A stretch of DNA of 64,000 bases from Rhizophagus irregularis. Taxonomy: Eukaryota; Glomeromycota; Glomeromycetes; Glomerales; Glomeraceae. This document shows positions 1-11,800 of this stretch, one piece after another (position 1 is the first letter of the stretch; each line of letters begins with the position of its first letter). The stretch is from the NCBI RefSeq assembly GCF_026210795.1, contig NC_089436.1, forward strand, positions 4,712,001-4,776,000. Reading direction: 5' to 3'. Below the pieces are notes generated by a model. That model did not search any database, had not been told where the DNA came from, and worked only from the letters and a program-made list of their open reading frames with translations. The translations under genes were made by a program, and so were the position numbers.

Positions 1-834
1 GATACTTAAACAAGTTTTTCGTGTATAAAATTAAAATTCACTTAAACTTATTGTTATTATAAAAATGTAGGATTTTGTATAGCGTTCTAAAACTCTTAAT
101 GACAGAACCCAAATCGCACAGAAAAGGTAGGTCAATAATTTTTGATTTATGTGATTTTTTATATTTTAAATACTAGCAACAGCAGCCCGTTGCTTCGAAC
201 CGGGATCGAAATTCTTCATACGATCAAATCATTCTAGCGATAATTTCTCGTTACCCAATTCAAATTAACTTATAAGGGGTGATCTAAATATCATTTAATA
301 TTGATAAATTATTTTTTAAGGTCTTAGCTTCCTATTTAGGATAAATATTGGCGTTTTAATTAAATTTTTTCTAAATTTTTTTTTAACAGTAAAATTCATC
401 AAATTCTAAGAGTATTCTTTATTAAAATTTGGGATTTTTATATGCAATAATTATTAATTATTAATAACAAATGTTATAAAAGGTTCGATTACATTTTATT
501 TTATTTAATTTTGTTGCAAAAAATACCTATTTTGATGTTTACGTTGCTGCAAGCAATTTTACGAAATTATAAGTTGTAGATATTTGAAAATGAGCTTCAA
601 GTCATTGGACTTCAATTCTGAAGCTGTCTGTTTGAACTTTGAAGGCTTGTGAATGATCAGAAGCTTGTCCTGAAGATGGATGATCGGACGGTCGGTGATA
701 ATGAATGATCGGAAATAAGTTCTTTGATGGATGATTTGAAGCTGTTAAAGTTGATGTTTCATTCCTGATTTCTTAAACGGTTGGAGCTGCTGACCCAGTT
801 AGTTTTGATGATAAAAAATTTAACTTTATATTGT
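1..834. other. AT-rich spacer, no gene recognised
   Basis: I see no sustained open frame on either strand. Positions 600-740 are richer in G+C and carry repeated gatga/gatcgga words, but give no convincing protein. Homopolymer runs dominate the rest. Confidence 0.5.
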
Positions 835-1152
835 TCAAAACAAAGTCTTGATTTTGCACTTTGTTGTAAAAGTTCCCGCACTATCCTCACTTTCCAGATG
901 TATATGTCCAAACAAAACTAAAAAAAAATCGATCATTAATGTGGTATTAAAGGAACTCTAACCAATGGAAAAAAATACTTACTCACTGTCTTGCCCCTTT
1001 AGAATATGATAATTACCAACGTCAAAATTCATTGTTTCCATTATAGAGTGTACACTTTCTGTTAGTTGTTCTTTGTTCACTCCCATCAAAACGTTTTGCT
1101 TTCTATGATAAAGGAAGGAATATAACGAATTCCTCTTCCCAGAATTTATCAC
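835..1152 (-). CDS. Possible 3' part of a small spliced gene, unknown
   Basis: Two minus-strand exons can be joined in frame. The first, 1152-987, ends at a GTGAGT donor; the second, 917-835, follows a ttttag acceptor and ends in TGA. The product reads like real protein, with MGVNKEQLTESVHSIMETMN in exon one and FGHIHLESEDSAGTF in exon two, unlike the F/L/K-rich translations around it. A tag acceptor precedes 1152, so more exons probably lie upstream; an open frame starting at 1430 is a weak candidate because it is mostly low complexity. I do not recognise the family. It could also be a relic. Confidence 0.3.
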
Positions 1153-1430
1153 CTACACTTCCTCAATAATTTTATACTTACACATATTGAACATATTGAA
1201 CACAAGAAAAAACTTTTATTCAATATAGAGGTGAGAAATTTGAATATACACGAATAAAAATAAAAAAAAAGTTTGAGTAAAAAGTTGAAAGTTGAAAAGA
1301 ATTTGTTGAAAAGAATTTGAAAAAAATTATGATTATGTATTAATTGATTTGTGGGAGTATTTATATTAGAATTACTGTTACGCAAATTTTCGGTTATACT
1401 TTGAACGCGTAAACAGCATCGCGACAACAA

Positions 1431-4400
1431 TTGTTATCTATTAGCTCTATTAGCTATTGTGATTGAAAAAAGTCAAATTTAACTTTTTTATATTATAAAT
1501 CGCATTCTGAATTAGCAATTTTTGTATTAGTAGATGGTGAGATAGTGAGTATATGGAATTTTGTAATATATGGAATTTTGTAATACATGACGTATTAATA
1601 AAAATCTTTCCAATATCACCATCTGTTATATTGATATTTACAAAATTAAACAAGCTATTTAGTCATATTTAAAAATAAAATGTTTAAAAATGTTCGACAT
1701 TTTCGAAAAAAAAATAATTTTGATTTTTTTTATCTGAATTTGTTCATATTTGATGAATCTTTCTTTGATAAAAGGTACCTGATTTAATAAAAAATAAAAT
1801 ATGCAGTTTGGAACGCCAAATGCCATAATCATGAAATTTTCTTATTTATCAGATAATCTAAATTTTATTTTTTCCAACAATAAATAAAAAGTATTAATAA
1901 TTATTCTAAATAATTTATCGTTTGGAATCTGCTAGAATAAAATAAATCTATTTAAGATAAATTTATCATGTTTCACAATTGATTTGATTTGATTTATAAT
2001 TCATCACTATAAAAGTATAATAATGGTTTTTTTTATATTCCTTTACAGGTAATTTAATACGAATTCGATGATCCTATTGTTTTAGAAGTCTAGGACTTTT
2101 GCCCGGCATTACGGCATTAATTAATTGATTTCACAAGTATTTCACACCTTGTAAAAAAAGTTCCCGAGATGAAAAACACGGATAGTCACGGACTTGTACC
2201 ATTCTGTATATCGCTAAGATCTACAAGAAAAGGAGAAATAAATGAAATAAATCATGTAAATAAAATCAATTTATGACCACAGAAAATAAATTATATTGTT
2301 TAATGTATTTTACTAAAAATAATCAAAATGGCTATTGATTAATATTCAGAATAAGTGCAAGGAAGTGAAAATTATAAATGTTACCATCGAATAAATCACG
2401 ATTGACTACTGAATTTAACTAAAATCTATCTATCACAAATGCAGAAATCGAATGGCTACTGTAATAAATTCAACCTAATAATAAAATTAATAATTATACA
2501 TTCGTATAAATAGAAAAAAGAAAATAAATAACAATATAGTCACGTGATTTTTAATTATAACGTGACCAATTCATGTCGTCATCTATTAACTTACATTTAA
2601 GAAACCAGATTTTTAAGCGAATTCTATAACCTTACGTAGAAAGCCCTCATTGGAGGTATAAATTAAAATGTACCAAAATTTTTATTTAAATTTAGATTGC
2701 TATAAATCACGTGAAACATCCATTTGTCTTTTACCAGAATTAAATATTTTATAGTTCCGGCCAAAATTAAGGTTATATAATCACGTGATTCGTCATGCCA
2801 AATCAGGGAATTTATAGTAAAAATATTAAAATTTTAACAAGTTGATTTATTATTTTGCTCCCTGCAACATATGATCGACAATACGTAAATATAAAAGTAT
2901 CCAAAGAAACAGTAGCACAGGTTAATGTCATTTTGTGAGCCTCCATTTACTACAAAATTTGCTGTATCTATACGTGAAATATTTTTTAAAAAATGTGTAA
3001 TTTCAGATTAAAGTCAAAAGTTTAGGTTTTATAATTTTTTACTTATATTTTTTTTTTGTAATTTTATTATTAATAAAGGTACAATACAATATGATAGAAT
3101 TTATAAATAACAATCGAAATAATAAAGTCAATCAAATTTGAGTTTTCATAAACAATTATAGGTTCAAAAAAAAAACCCCCCCCAAAAAAAACTTCATCAT
3201 TACGAAAAGAAAAAAAATCTAGATCAAAAATATAATGTGATTTCTTAAAAAATTTTTTTGAATTTTCTAAAAAAAAAACTTCACTATTACAAAAAGAGAA
3301 AAAATGGAGGGTGATTTCCAAGAAAAATTTTTTTGAATTATTCAAAAATAACTTCATTATTACGAAAAAGAGAAAAAAAATTAGATCAAAAATGGAAGGT
3401 GATTCCCACTTCTAATATTTTTAATGAAAAAAAAAAATTAAAAAACGTTAGTTTCACTCATACTTTTTAACAATATATAAAATTATCTGCGAGGTTTTTT
3501 TTTCGTCCATCCAAATTGGGAATTATGGTTAATCTATAAAAATATTAAAAATACGCCAAATTTTTTCAATTCAAGGTATGATTGTCATCAAAATCATGCA
3601 TTTCAGGATATGATTGTCAATTTTAGTTACAAAAATTTTTATTTGTTTGTGTTTTTAACTAAACGAATCCTAGAATATCATATTGCATATTAGTTATCCG
3701 GTCTAAATCCATTTTCTGCTTATCGAAGATCTGACATATTTTAAATTTCATTGTTCAGTTATATAGTATATTAAAATATGGTTAGAGTAATTCGTAAAAT
3801 AGATAACTTTATATTTTCATTTTAGTGTTTATAAAAAAAATATTGAATTAAACATTTAAGCTAAAACTAAAATTAATAAAACAATTATGTTGATATAATG
3901 AAATGGTAAGTTAAAAATTTTTATACAAATTTTTCATTTTTGATATTAATATCCTAAGAATTTATTTTGATATATTGACAATTATAAAAATTTTCAAAAG
4001 TCAAAAAATTTTTTAAGCATCTTTGATAGTAGTAAATATTAAATGTCAGTAATTTTATATTAAAAGTTTTAACCATATTTTTGTGATAATACGATAATTA
4101 TGTTGCATTAAATACATTAAATATCAGACTCGGACGGTGGTTTGAACGCAAAAAATCGAGCTGCGGTGAAATGATGTGCAACTCGAATACTGATTCGCGG
4201 AGCTCGGCCCGGAGCCCGGATCGGAGCTCGGCTGCTTATCGAGCTAGCTCACCTTTTTTTAGAATTTTATATAATAACTATAAAAGAAGATTAAGATGAA
4301 ACAATTTTAATACATGTTGTTGTTATTTTTATCTTTATAATATTGTTACATTAACGTTTATGCGTTTATGCCGCAGTAGATAAGGGCGTAATTTGTCTTT

Positions 4401-4552
4401 ATTAATACAAATATAGAATTCTATTTACTGAACTAAGCAGATCATAGTACAGCAATTGAGCAAGTGTAACAAATAATTCTATAAATTAAACTTTCGTTCT
4501 AAATTTTTTTTTTTTTTCTTCACAAAATAATTGAAAATAAAATAAAAAAAAA
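1431..4552. other. Long AT-rich spacer with repeats
   Basis: No gene is recognised in these 3 kb. It contains three CACGTG palindromes at 2541, 2708 and 2782, the A-rich tandem repeat at about 3180-3415, and a short G+C-rich patch at 4120-4255 with recurring gagctcgg words. The last 60 bases before the BTB gene are A/T runs. Confidence 0.5.
3180..3415. repeat. Three-copy tandem repeat, about 73-87 bp per unit
   Basis: The phrase acttca(t/c)(c/t)attac(g/a)aaaa recurs at 3191, 3278 and 3351. Each copy is followed by a purine-rich stretch, a gtgattt/gtgattc word and, in the first two, aaatttttttgaatt. Open frames across it are low-complexity translations of the repeat and are not called. Confidence 0.7.
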
Positions 4553-6090
4553 ATGTCGCTTATAAAAGTATTCAAAAAATTAAATAAAACTAATACAAAA
4601 TATGATGTTATTATTCATGTTGGAAAAGAACCAAATTTTAAGGAATTTCATGCCGATTCTAAAACTTTACGTAAAAAATCCGATTATTTTGACGAAATAC
4701 TTTCTATTAAAGATATTGAAAAGAAAGATGAGAAACATTTAATTAAGAAACCAAATATTACACCACAAATTTTTGATGTTATTATCAAGTAAATATTTAT
4801 TTTATTATTATATGTTTATGGTTTAAATTTTTTTAAAAAAATAAAAAAAAAAGAATCTTAAAAAAAAAAAATTTTTTTATTCACTTTAATAGGTATCTTT
4901 CTAAGGGAAAAATTAATTTAAATAATAAAACTGGAAATGAAATTTTAAATATTATTATTGTTTCAGTTGATTTAAAATTAAATGAATTAATTCAAATTGG
5001 AGAAAATTTTCTTATTAAAAATCATCAAAAATTCTTACAATATGATTCAGTTGAAATACTTCAAAGGGTTCATCATCTTAATACCTTTAATAAAATACAA
5101 AAATTTTGTTTAGATATGATCTGTTTTAAACCATATATCTTATTTAATTCTGATGAATTTATTCATTTACCTTCTTCTTTATTGGAAATTATTTTAAAAC
5201 AAGATGATTTAAATTTAGATGAAATTGAGATTTGGGAAATTTTAATTAAATGGGGATTATCACAAGATAATAATAATATCCTTTATGATGACATTTCTGA
5301 ATGGAATCGTGAAACTTTTAATAATCTTGAAAGAAACCTTCGTAAATTTATACCTTTGATTGGATTTTATGATATATCTACTGATGATTATTTTACAAAG
5401 ATTAAACCTTTTGAACAAATTTTACCTAAAGAATTAAGAGAAGATATTTTAAAATTTCATACGGTTCCCGAATATGAACCAACATTTGATACATATACAC
5501 CAAGATGTAAAATTGATTCTGTTTTAATTTATCAAAAACATACTACACTTTTTGCGAATTGGATTGATAGAAAAGAAAGAAATTCTAAATATTTATTTAA
5601 TTATAAATTTAATCTTATTTTACGTGGTAGTAGGGATGGATTTGATCCTATAACATTTCATAATAAATGTGATAATAAAGGAGCAAATATTATAATTATA
5701 AAAATTAAAAATTCGGATCAAATAGTTGGAGGTTATAATCCACTTGATTGGAATAGATTTGGTTGGAAAAATACTTCTGATAGTTTTATATTTTCATTTG
5801 GTGATTATAAAAATATTAATACTGGTAAAATTGGTAGAATAAATAATAATAAATTTCGTGGTGCTGTAATAAGTGATCCAGAATGGGGTCCAATTTTTGG
5901 AAAATATAAGAAAGGTAGATGTGATTTAAGTATGGATCAAAATGGTGATTGGAGTTCTTATCCAAATACTTACTCTAATGTTAATATACCAAAAAATTAT
6001 TTTGATATTGATGATTATGAAGTATTTCAAGTTGAGAAAGTAAATATGTTTGATTTATACGTAGAGGATGTAGATTATAAAAAAGAATGA
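4553..6090 (+). CDS. BTB/POZ-BACK-TLDc domain protein
   Basis: Two exons, 4553-4788 and 4893-6090, separated by a 104-bp GT-AG intron, give 477 aa. The reading frame is kept across the junction, with the codon AA|G giving KYLSKG. Residues about 15-130 form a BTB fold: YDVIIHVG, then FHADSKTL, then KPNITPQIFDVIIKYL. A BACK-like helical segment follows at about 140-240 (LPSSLLEIILKQDDL, EIEIWEILIKWGL). The C-terminal TLDc domain starts near residue 325 (LILRGSRDGFDPITFHNKCD, IVGGYNPLDW, SFIFSF, YEVFQVEK). The set is complete. In this fungal family, which is heavily expanded in Rhizophagus, BTB domains usually dimerise or bind Cul3, and TLDc domains are linked to oxidative-stress or V-ATPase regulation. 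The actual partner here is unknown. An A-rich leader precedes the ATG. Confidence 0.9.
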
Positions 6091-6339
6091 TAATTATGTA
6101 ATTAAAAAATAGGATTCCCTGTAAATTATATCATAGTAAATATATAAGTCATTTCATTATATTGAATTTAATAAGTTTTTTTAGCTAAAAAAAAATTTTA
6201 TTCAATAAAAAAATTAAGTATTTTTATTTACATTATCCAACTTTATTTGATTATTGTTGCCATAAAACAAATATTTTATTCCCACTTTTAAAACACTTGT
6301 TTTTCTGCTTTTCTATTGGCATTAGTAACAACTTCCGGA

Positions 6340-6743
6340 GTGCATTAAACCAAAGGAATACAACAATACGACATCGTAAAAGGTCACCCATGTAAAAAGA
6401 TCTATGAAGATCTTTGTCCGTACAATACATTTAATAACTTTATTGGATCGAACAAACCTATGGCGTGATAAGCATCAATTTAGAAATGCACGTGAACATC
6501 CTTTGGATGAAAAGAAAAGGTCATTATCCCAATTACCAGAGAACCCTATTCACCCTATTCATTAGCCGCATCAGACACCATTGCTGGTTGGATCAAATCA
6601 ATAATACAAATATCTTCTTCGACATCATCAGCAAAGGATATGCGAACCCTTTCTGCATTCTGAATGCTGGTGCGGATTTGGCCTCTAACTTAGCTTTGGG
6701 AAACTGGTCCATTTATCAACGTTTTTACCAAAGGGGGTATTAA
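6340..6743 (+). pseudogene. Tyrosine recombinase relic (Crypton/DIRS-like)
   Basis: Pieces of one protein are readable in three plus-strand frames. About 6425-6565 gives LLDRTNLWRDKHQF and PLDEKKRSLSQLPENP. About 6560-6660 gives AASDTIAGWIKSIIQ and SSAKDMRTLSAF. About 6660-6743 gives NAGADLASNLALGNWS and YQRFYQRG, then stop. The order, the arginine after AKDM and the final tyrosine context match the catalytic end of eukaryotic phage-type tyrosine recombinases, which move Crypton and DIRS elements. At least two frameshifts and an in-frame stop show it is dead. It abuts the 3' end of the dead A gene of pair 0. Family assignment is by motif recognition only. Confidence 0.6.
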
Positions 6744-6761
6744 CTTAGAACGTAACTGCAT

Positions 6762-9105
6762 TACATTGTTAAATCCCGGATGAAGCATATCATTAGATTC
6801 TTTATACTTAAATTTCTTTTGACCAAAAATAATAACTTTTAAGTTATAAATACCATTAGAACCGATTGTAGGATTGTAGGATACCAATTATAAAATAGGC
6901 CGGTATTAGCAATAACATTCATCGTAAGAATTGTAAGAGTATTTACGTCGCCCCATCTGTCGGTATATTTGATCCAGTATACTTTTCATTTTATCTTCAT
7001 CGTACGAAATCCTACTGAACGTGGATTGCATTCAGGTATAATCTAAGAAAAAAGTTTAAAAATCACTTGTAAGAATATTTATCATTATACGGATTTGACA
7101 AAATTGTTATTTCATAAAATTTTACTTGTGATAGAGGAGATGAGAGAAACCAACATTCTTCCGATGGCGAAGGAGACGAAGATTGAGAAGAAATAGTAGC
7201 ATCTATAAGTAAGGAACTAAATTTAATTTTGTACAATAAAAAAGTCAAGAACAGCGGAATTTGACATTAAAAGTTCTTACTCGTATTCAAAGCAATAGCA
7301 TCAAATGGTATCATTAACTAAAGGGTAATTTGTTTGCACCATGATATCTGATTTAGTATCAAAAGGAATTTTAACACTATATCAATAATCTGGCTCAAAT
7401 CCTTTTTTACAAGTTCAAAGTCATGCATAACCTACTCAGAAATATTCTTCGGCGATATTGATAGAATTTGTTAACGAGAAAGTTCAAGCATTAATAGTCA
7501 CGCAATAACCTCTCGCCGCCAGGATCTTTATCAACATTTTCACTGTCATTGATGTTTCCCATCTCATTTTCTTTATTGTCAATGCTTAAAATTTTCGTCA
7601 TTAATGTTTACTATATTAACTGTAAAATCCAGGTTTTATTTGACATTTAATTTTTTTACCTCCGATTTAAGCGCTAATTAAATTTTTTAAGAAATTTTCT
7701 TAGGAGAGATTTCTATTAGAATCTTTTTATTTTCTGAATTATATACTAAAAGATACTAAAATAGATGAACAAGTGACCTTGGGTATAGCTAATTGTAAAT
7801 TATATACCGTATATACAATATATTAGTATGTAAACTTGATTTTAAAATACCATTCAAAATAGAATTTGCTTACCGATAGCAAGATGTTCTCTAAATATAA
7901 TGTTATCAGTAATATTGAATCCTAGTATATGTTAGGAATACTGAATATTAAATGTAGTTAATATATAAAATCATTTGATAAAGCTGGTTAAAAAAATTAC
8001 TAATTACCATCCACAGTCGCGAAAAGTAATATATTCTTCTATATATAATCATCCAATTAAGATAAGCCTATAAAATAAAATAGAACATATAAAATTTTTG
8101 AACATTTTCGTATCGCTATAAGAACAATACATATAAATTGGAATAATTATAATAATAGTAATAAAATTATACCGAAAGATATAACTAAGTTGCTTTTGTC
8201 ATCACATTGTAAAGATATAAATGAAGTTATAATTTGAAGTAATATCCAGTTGATGAATAATATGGACATCTAATAAAAGTATAACGGCAGACAAATAATC
8301 TAATAATGAAATTAAAGAGATTTTTATTAAACGAACAAAGATGATAATACCTTCTTTTCGTCATTTTAATTTAAAACTTTTTATAAAAAAATTATTTATC
8401 AATACTATATATTACAAATTACCTTTAATAATAAAATACAAATATTATAAAAATAAATTGAAATATTTCCTAATATTATCGCCATTGGCATATGTTAAGA
8501 TATATAATATTTTCGTTTAATTTTATTGAATGTTTTTAATAATTCTTCAATATTTTCTGCAATATTCAATTTATTTAAATTCTTGATATTATTAAAAATA
8601 AGGTTGGTCGCCGTAAGTAATAATTACGCCATTTCGGATTACGATTTGGACTTTCTACCCCAGGTTTTGGATTACGACTCAAAATTACGAAAATGCCGCA
8701 TTACGTTAAGTTGTAATTATAATTGATTTCAGCCAAGTTCGTTAATGCCGGGTCGATCACTTAGTTATTATTCGGGTCACGTGACATATTAGTTAGTACG
8801 GCAAATACGTCACAACCTTACGGCGACCAACACTAATTAAAAACGTAAGTTAAAATTAAATAAACCGTTTTTCACTTACAAACCATAATTAGAAATATGC
8901 AATGTTAAATATTTACCATCCAAGTAATCTCATTTGAAGATATTACAAAACGCTATTCACGATTAGAGAAAAAAATGCCATAAAATGCATTGTTGTTTTA
9001 TATAAGACCGCAGACAAGCCAGTCAAAAAAGAATCATATAGAAATGTAGTCCTGGTCAGATTGTAGGATAAAAAGATAAAAATAAGAATAAAAAATTTAA
9101 CAAAC
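6762..9105 (-). pseudogene. Dead gene A of pair 0 (membrane-SPRY protein)
   Basis: All parts of the A family are present in order but damaged. Exon 1 remnants lie at about 9105-8930 and membrane exon remnants at about 8440-8090. The latter include a match to the acattttcgtatcgctaya segment of exon 4. Exon 7 remnants lie at 7750-7440, exon 8 at 7205-7070 and exon 9 at 7040-6762. Readable SPRY pieces include SPSEECWFLSSPLSQVKFYE, NPTIGSNGIYNLKV and FGQKKFKYKE. Stops, indels and a 229-bp inverted-repeat element between exons 1 and 2 prevent expression of a full product. Its partner B copy starts about 160 bp to the right. Confidence 0.75.
8603..8831. mobile_element. Short inverted-repeat element (MITE-like)
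   Basis: Perfect 15-bp terminal inverted repeats, gttggtcgccgtaag at 8603-8617 and its complement at 8817-8831, bound about 200 bp that is richer in G+C than its surroundings. TA occurs two bases outside each end, compatible with a Tc1/mariner-type target, but this is not proof. It interrupts the dead A gene of pair 0 and holds no gene. Confidence 0.7.
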
Positions 9106-9129
9106 ACTCCTAATTATATATGATTATGG

Positions 9130-9162
9130 ACAACTCGATGATATCACATATCACATAATCAC
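9130..9162. promoter_or_regulatory. Conserved divergent-promoter block, pair 0
   Basis: These 33 bases lie between the dead A and B starts of pair 0. They match 14448-14480 (about 31 of 33) and 41142-41174 (about 29 of 33), the intergenic regions of pairs 1 and 4. The core is atatcacatatcacataatc. Conservation between otherwise diverged spacers suggests a shared control element or merely recent duplication. Confidence 0.5.
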
Positions 9163-9264
9163 CAGAATCACCAGATGGTAACAAGGGATCACTGAACCAC
9201 AAATACTACAAATACAGAAATACGGTAAATAATGTCAAACAATTCATTTTTTTTTTGTTTCAAA

Positions 9265-10472
9265 ATGATAATCACGAAAAACAAATCATCAACTGAACCT
9301 TTTTCTCTAATCTTTTTCAAAGAAATTATGTTCTTTATATTTTAAAGTTTAATCACATTCCTTGCTTATACTTATAACCAGATTTCATTATTTTTTGATC
9401 CATTTGATAAGCTCAATCTTAAAAGATGATTATTGTAAGAATTGTGGGTAGTACAGTATACAGCTTGTACAATAATGATAATGAATGCGAATTAAGGAAT
9501 ATAATGATTATTATCCTAACGTGAAAATGGTGATACCATTCGTTATGCTTTTTACTATCGTGGATTGACAAAGATAATACTGTAGCCCTGTTCATTTCTG
9601 TTCTGTTCCGTTCTGTGCCGATTTTTGCATATTTTTTTTAGCTAGCAGAAAAATCGCATTTGATCTATTCCGTTTGCTCCCAAGTCCCAACCAATCACGT
9701 CAATTAAAAAACCAAGCGCACATTGCGTGTTCAGACTTCGGAACATTTGGATCATCAATTTTTTTGATCCGTTGGAACAGAACGGAACAGTGATTTTTCG
9801 CTACTGAAGCTTATTTAGATGGGCTGATGTCGACTTTTAATTTATTTACAACACTGATCTTAATTCTTTATTTCTAACGAGTAAACAAACTGTGTTCATA
9901 TATTATTTAATTACAATTAGTAAACATATAGTTAGCGATTTTAGAGTGAAAAAGAGGAATTCATTGACTTTAATGTACATGCAGATAACAACTTTAACAA
10001 CAAATACAATAACACTTATATTATGACCCACATCAACAGATATTTATTATAAAGAGGAATGTTACCATAGTTGTAATTATCAAATTTTAACATTTAATTT
10101 TAGAGAAATGGGAAAATAATTATAGCTTTAATTTTAATTTTTCTTAAAAGCTTCACCCTCTATCTTAGTTTGCATGGATTCTTTAGTTATTTATCTGGAA
10201 TCTTTGATTATTATTTAAAACATTAAATTAGCACCATGGTGAGTTAAATAATTATTTGCAATTTATAACTATACAATTAGGGAAATTTTGTTTAATTACC
10301 TGGCTAATACAAAGTATCGAAGAAAATTCATAAAAGAAGCTTAAAAGTAAGTAGGACCAATTTCTAGAACTAAAATCCTACTTTGAAAGAAAGTATCAAA
10401 TTTTATTGAAGAATATTAATACGGATTTTTGAATTTATTAGATGAGATTTAAAGTCGATGATAAAGTCTAGA
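9265..10472 (+). pseudogene. Dead gene B of pair 0 (two-pass membrane protein)
   Basis: The start region (9265-9420) matches intact B genes, including the stretch encoding STEPFS and the first membrane segment. The end of the ectodomain is recognisable at 9945-10080 and the second membrane exon at 10165-10245, which keeps the caccatg|gtgagt donor. The basic tail is at 10275-10472. Between 9440 and 9940 the ectodomain is lost or overwritten, partly by an inverted-repeat insertion. Several stops and indels lie in the tail. Confidence 0.75.
9583..9803. mobile_element. Inverted-repeat insertion in dead B gene
   Basis: The left end begins tagccctgtt and contains ctgttccgttctgt. The right end contains the complement acagaacggaacag and closes with gcta. 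The flanking bases ctg are the same on both sides, which would be a 3-bp target duplication. The interior is G+C richer than the surroundings. No coding capacity is visible. Confidence 0.5.
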
Positions 10473-10699
10473 ATTTTCTCTGCGGTATAAATTTCTTGAA
10501 TATCGTGTTCACGGACTAATTATAAAAGCATTATTGTATTATTGAATAAACACCATTATTGAAATTATTTTAATTTGCTTATTAGTGTTTTATAGGTTAT
10601 AGGATTATATTAAGTATTATTGAACATTGCATTGTTGAGGTAACCCTGTGGCGGGGATGTAACCATATGCATACTAGATACTACGACAAGCCATCCATG

Positions 10700-10850
10700 A
10701 CAAAAGTTTGCCGCATTTTTGCGGCAGGTCGTGCCTGTTCCAGGCGCATAAACCAAGGCGCATCTGCAGCGCTTATGCGCCTTAATCAAGGCGCACCCGT
10801 CACGTTCAGGCATCTCAGTCGCCTAAACAGGCGCGACCTCACGGTTCTCA
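10700..10850. repeat. G+C-rich hairpin cluster
   Basis: This is an unusual G+C-rich island in AT-rich DNA. A perfect 9-bp hairpin, aaggcgcat at 10755-10763 with atgcgcctt at 10775-10783, encloses ctgcag. Further copies of ggcgca occur at 10742 and 10790, and a tgccgcatttttgcggca hairpin lies just upstream at 10710-10727. Open frames crossing it look accidental. Confidence 0.6.
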
Positions 10851-11006
10851 TTTACTCTGATCTTATATGTTTTTATCTTTGGTTATTTTTGATCTCATTT
10901 AATTTTGACTTTGGCTTTTTATTTGTTCCAATCTTATATATCTTGCTCCGATATTATTTATTTAATTTTCTTTGGGGCTGATCTTGCATATTTTTATCTT
11001 TAGTCA

Positions 11007-11493
11007 TTTTATTTTTATTTTTAAATTCCATGTGAACAAAATCATGATACAAATTACAGGGACGAACTATACGTAAGCCTAAAGTAATTCTAAATTAAAT
11101 TGTAAACCAAACCTCCAAGTCTGACAGTACCACCCTGGTGTCGAAAATGATCCCGTGGAGGGAAGTGCTAAGCACATCCTGCTCACCACGCACTAGAGTA
11201 AAAATGGCTGCGGAAAGTAAAAGATAAAAAGAGCACTACGAACCGGGTCTAATATTAAAAGGAAAATTATAAAAAATTAAAGCAATATTTATATCATTAA
11301 AAAGTGGATTATCTCTATGTAATTCCTAAGTTCCTGAATGTAAAAAATTACTAGAAGTCCATCTAATGTAAGCTTTGTCACTGAGCCTAGGATTCATTTT
11401 ATTGTATGGGAAGCCGACATCTACTGCGGCAGATGTTATTAGAGTGATCGTGATTGCGTTGTCTTTGTTTGTTTTGATTCTTCTTGCCGTTAC
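11007..11493 (-). mobile_element. 5'-truncated LINE 3' end with 15-bp target duplication
   Basis: The 15-bp direct repeat ttttatctttagtca flanks it at 10992-11006 and 11494-11508. The minus-strand 3' end at 11007 is an A-rich tail of aaaaataaaaat type. The body matches the larger copy at 19274-20757, for example gaatgtaaaaaattact followed by a tccacctaat-like stretch. Short length, A-rich tail and target duplication are typical of target-primed reverse transcription. It sits between the dead B0 and the 3' end of A1. Confidence 0.75.
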
Positions 11494-11800
11494 TTTTATC
11501 TTTAGTCAATTATTTTGATTTTAGTGGTTATCAAAAAGCTGTAAATCAAGTGAACCTTACCTATATGATGTACGGGATTATAATACAAGCGTAAAGCGTT
11601 ATTAAATTTATTAAAATTTTTTTGTTACGGTTGAAATTTCAATCAAGTACAAATTAGCAACATTCATATTAGATTGTTAAGAATAAACAAAGTGTATTTA
11701 TTTATAATAATAAGCAAAATCAAAGTGAAAATAGAAAAAAATTTAGAAATAAAAAATTTTTACAGTAGAGATAATCAAAATATTCAAAATGGTAAATATT

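Noticed and set aside
3070..3357. 95-codon minus-strand frame
   Set aside because: It is a translation of the A-rich tandem repeat; the peptide is F/K/S-rich and repeats with the DNA unit.
10610..10981. Frames of 67 and 104 codons over the G+C-rich hairpins
   Set aside because: They exist because G+C-rich DNA has fewer stops; they overlap each other on opposite strands and match nothing I recognise.
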